A stretch of DNA of 64,000 nucleotides from Lasiodiplodia sp. COLG20. Its lineage: Eukaryota > Ascomycota > Dothideomycetes > Botryosphaeriales > Botryosphaeriaceae. A model generated the notes under the pieces. It was not told where the DNA came from. It made no database searches and saw nothing but the letters and a program-made list of their open reading frames with translations. This document shows, one piece after another, positions 60,869 through 64,000 of this stretch. The stretch covers positions 734,501 to 798,500 of the forward strand of contig VNWV01000009.1 of assembly GCA_009801085.1 (NCBI GenBank). Direction: 5' to 3'. The translations under genes and the position numbers were made by a program. Positions within the stretch are counted from its first letter, which is position 1. Each line of letters begins with the position of its first letter.

Positions 60869-63800
60869 ATGCGCAACACCTCGCCCTCCACTGCCGCCCA
60901 GCGCACACACGCGCGGCGGAAGAGCAGCACCTCGGCGGCCGCCAGCGACCCCGCGGCCAAGAAGTTTGCCTGTGCCTTTGACGGCTGCGGCCGCGCGTTC
61001 ACGCGCTCCGAGCACCTGCAGCGCCATCTGCTGAACCACACGGCCGGCGAGAGCACCTGCGAGCGCTGCCGTGCCCACTTCAAGCGCAAAGACCTGCTTG
61101 GTAAGTGCGTGCGGGAGTGCCGCCCGCGGCCCTTCTCTTAAGCGCTAGCTACTCCACAAGCTTTCTGAAGAATGGGGTTGCCAGCTATTTCGGGCTCCCA
61201 CGCTGCTGGGGTCCCGTCCAGCCCTATCCCACCTACCTCCCCCACCCATTGCTCGAGCGCTGACATGGATCCGCAGAGCGACACATGCAGCGCCACAGAC
61301 AGAAGGACGAGGAGGCCGGCGCCGAGGGGGCCGGCGTCCTCAACACCAGGAAGCGCATGTGGAAGGACCACGACGGCAACATCGTCACCAAGCGGCCCAA
61401 CCTGGGCAAGAAGAAGGGCTCTTCGGGCGACCAGCACCAGCGGTCACTGTCCACTTCCACCACGGACTCTATCGAAGACGCCGTCCGCGCCCTCGGCGGC
61501 GACGCCCCCATCTCGCCCCCCATCTCCAGCACGCACTCGTCACAGTCGGACGGCTACGCGAGGAGATCGTCAGACGCGTGCGACGCTACCACAGACCCGA
61601 CGGTCGAGAATTGGGTCTTCCCGCCGCTCGAGCTCAGTCCCGGGCCTGAGCCACATCCCTATCCGGAGCTGGAGCCGCTGGCGCAAGAGACGGATCGCTT
61701 CTGGTCGAATGCAGGCGGCTTGCAGGCGTCAAGTCTGAGGAATCTGTCTGACGATGTGCCTTACGACGACATCTTCAACCCTGACACTGGTATGTCTCCG
61801 TTCCACTTCTATTGGGAGCCGGAATATGTGGGGAAAGCCAGCGTCTTAATTGAATAATGAACGGAATTGCTCAAGCCTGTTTCTGGTGCTCACGCTATGC
61901 CTGATGGTCACCATGGCTGACCGCCTCCCAGCCAGCTCGTTCAACATGCCCTTCACGACCATGAACAACTATAACTGGCTATTTGACGTCGATCTCGGGG
62001 CAACAGCAGCGCAGCAGTTCTCGGCCTCGACCCCAGACATCCTGTCTGGTACGTTCACAGCAACGCACGTAGACCAAGCTGCTCCTGATCATCGGCCATC
62101 CACTCATACTTTCCCTACAGGCGTACCCACAGAGCATACGCCAGCTGTTAGTGAGCTTGCTCCTCTCTCCACGGATGAACCTTCGATTGCGGCCCCCACC
62201 GCGCCTTCAGCTACCCTTTCCCATGCCCAGTCCGCCTCTTCAGTGCTACCCGACATGAGCCTGCCAGACTCCACCACCATCTCCCTTCCCAGTCTCGAAT
62301 TTGCAGAAAAACACCATGCTGTTGGTGCAATCGGACGCTCGCACATGATGAACGCCCCAACTCCCCTGAGTATGCCCACCGAAGAAAGCGCCCAGGCTGC
62401 CCGCGACTCTCTTGCAGCGCGCCAAGCGCATTTCGGCATTGATTTCGAACGGCCCATGTCCTCGATGAACCGCTCCGCCAGTCTTCCCGTTATCGATGAA
62501 GTGGCCCGTGCTCAAGTGCTGGACGTGATTGAGGCGGCTAGACCAATCACGCCTGATGGGCTTTACATCTCCCGGAGTCATCCTTTATTGTCTCTTTCCT
62601 CTCTACAGACCTACTGTGATCTGTACTTTACACGCTTCAATACGGCTTACCCTCTGATTCACCAGCCAACATTTGACGCTTCTCATGTGGAGACGTTGCT
62701 GCTCGTGTCTGTTTTGCTGCTTGGAGCAACATACTGCGAAAAGGACGCTCATCAGATGGCAGTAAGTTGCAAGCTAACTGTACCCACGGAAATCGCGTGT
62801 TGCTCACATGACTAGGTCTGCATCCATGACGTCCTCCGACCCCAGATCTTCGCTCATGCCGGGTTCAATGCGAAGCCGGATCTGTGGGTCCTGCAGACGA
62901 TTCTGCTGGTGGAGTGCTTTGGAAAAAGCCGCGCTGGCCAGAAACAGCACGACATGGCACACCTCTTCCATGGGCTCCTCATCAATCTCATCCGAAGGAG
63001 CGACTGCCAGACAATCCGCACACTGTTCACGGAAGATTGCTCGGGTGATCTTGACAATGATTGGCGGAAGTGGGCGGAAGCAGAGCAGAAGAAACGGTAA
63101 GCTATTCCAAACTTTCACAAGATCATATGACTGATACTTCTCAGACTCGCTTACCTCTGCTTTCTTTGGGATGTTCAACACGCTGTTTTGTTTTGTCAGT
63201 CTCTCTGCATGTCAGCGTTTGAACTTCGCTCCAACCTACCCTGCAATCAGCAGCTTTGGGAGGCCGACTCTGCAGAGCTTTGGCAACGTCTCCGTAAGAA
63301 GCAAAAGAGCCCCCCGCTCTTTTTGTCCTTGGTCAAGGCCTACCTGACGCCCGGTGCCCCGCCTATTCCACGGAATCTGAATGCTCTCTCTCGACTCCTG
63401 CTTCTCCATGGCCTCATGTCCATCTCGTGGGATATGAAGCGCAGGGACCAGACGTCGCTCGGACTCGTCGGCAAGCACCCAATCGGCGACTGGAAGACGC
63501 GCATGTCGACGTCGTACAACACATGGAAAGCCGACTTCGACGCGTACTGCACCAACTACCTGGACCTCTTCTGCACGCTCCCGGACAACGCGACCAACCC
63601 TCTCCGGCAGGAGTTCGTCACCTGGTCGACGGCCAACGCGGCCGTGTACCACGCGGCGCACGTGCTGCTGAACGCCGAGTTCCTCGACCTGCAGATTTAC
63701 GCGGGGGCGCGCCACATCCTGGGCCGGCCGGTGGGGCGGGCCGACTACGTGCGCTCGCAGCGGGTGGTCAAGCGGTGGGCGAGCGCGCCCGACGAGCTGG

Positions 63801-64000
63801 AGCGGCTGCGGGCGGCCAGGGCTGCGCGCCACGCGGCGCTGCTGATCCGCGAGGGCGTCGAGCGGCTGAACGCGTTCGACGCGGGCGGCCTGTTCCACTA
63901 CCCGTGGTGCCTGTACCTCGCGACATTGACGTGCTGGGCGTGGTGGCACGCGCGGCCGCAACCTCCGCAGCCAGCGGCAGCAACGGGCGCCGTCGATGCC
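60869..64000 (+). CDS. Two-finger C2H2 regulator with Fungal_trans domain (HxnR-like candidate), 3' end outside window
   Basis: Exons read 60869-61100, 61277-61789, 61932-62761 (or split by a further intron 62049-62120), 62816-63096 and 63145 to the window edge. The N-terminus has two C2H2 fingers: CAFDGCGRAFTRSEHLQRHLLNH, and CERCRAHFKRKDLL joined across a 176-bp intron to ERHMQRH. A Ser/Pro-rich acidic region follows. The Fungal_trans (PF04082) region starts near YFTRFNTAYPLIHQPTFD and continues through LQTILLVECFGKSRAGQKQ and LAYLCFLWDVQHAVLF. This C2H2 plus Fungal_trans architecture is that of HxnR, the pathway activator of nicotinate genes in A. nidulans, but also of other fungal regulators. 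Its position about 2 kb after the HxnS-like gene supports HxnR. Some exons have unusually long introns compared with the rest of the window. Confidence 0.85.
62049..62120 (+). other. In-frame 72-bp intron candidate within the C2H2 regulator
   Basis: A strong donor (G|GTACGT) and acceptor (TTTCCCTACAG) bound 72 bases with no stop codon, a multiple of three. Both the spliced form (LSG-V) and the retained form keep the protein in frame, so either could be the mature message, or both. Confidence 0.5.

Overview
The window is nuclear DNA of a filamentous ascomycete (Pezizomycotina). The signs are many short introns of about 46-105 bp with GTANGT-type donors and CTRAC-like branch sites, fungal-only families (Zn2Cys6 and C2H2/Fungal_trans regulators, LCL3, a fungal hybrid histidine kinase), and a short AT-rich patch with the dinucleotide bias of repeat-induced point mutation (RIP). 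A dothideomycete is my best guess, but nothing here proves the class. I joined exons by eye, by reading-frame continuity and family motifs; there is no transcript evidence.

Layout. 1-2324: 3' part of a hybrid histidine kinase. 2325-18042: a very gene-poor stretch holding only a two-finger C2H2 regulator (10503-11692, FlbC-like), preceded by about 620 bases without any ATG. 18043-36603: compact housekeeping genes, partly head-to-head: EAF6 (NuA4), TFIIS, UTP12/DIP2, ARPC2 (ARC35), a small fungal protein, the arginine-specific carbamoyl-phosphate synthase large chain (CPA2), LCL3, an NSUN-type RNA m5C methyltransferase and a quinone oxidoreductase-like MDR protein. 38197-46611: an accessory-looking group: alpha/beta hydrolase, Zn2Cys6 regulator, MFS transporter and a secreted beta-lactamase-like protein. 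46921-48112: an unrecognised disordered protein.

48521-64000 is the most interesting region. A salicylate-hydroxylase-type FAD monooxygenase, a cytosolic polysaccharide-deacetylase-fold hydrolase, an old-yellow-enzyme reductase and a xanthine-dehydrogenase-type molybdenum hydroxylase lie together, followed by a regulator with two C2H2 fingers plus a Fungal_trans domain that runs off the window. This set matches the nicotinate-catabolic hxn genes of Aspergillus nidulans (HxnX, HxnM, HxnT, HxnS, HxnR). The hydroxylase carries a substrate-pocket segment ([12 protein letters not shown]) that departs from the SFT pattern of true xanthine dehydrogenases and fits purine hydroxylase II (HxnS). I propose a consolidated nicotinate or N-heterocycle degradation cluster: hydroxylation by HxnS, ring oxidation by HxnX, ene reduction by HxnT, cyclic imide opening by HxnM, all under HxnR. 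Family assignments are firm; pathway assignments are inference from gene content plus that one pocket motif.
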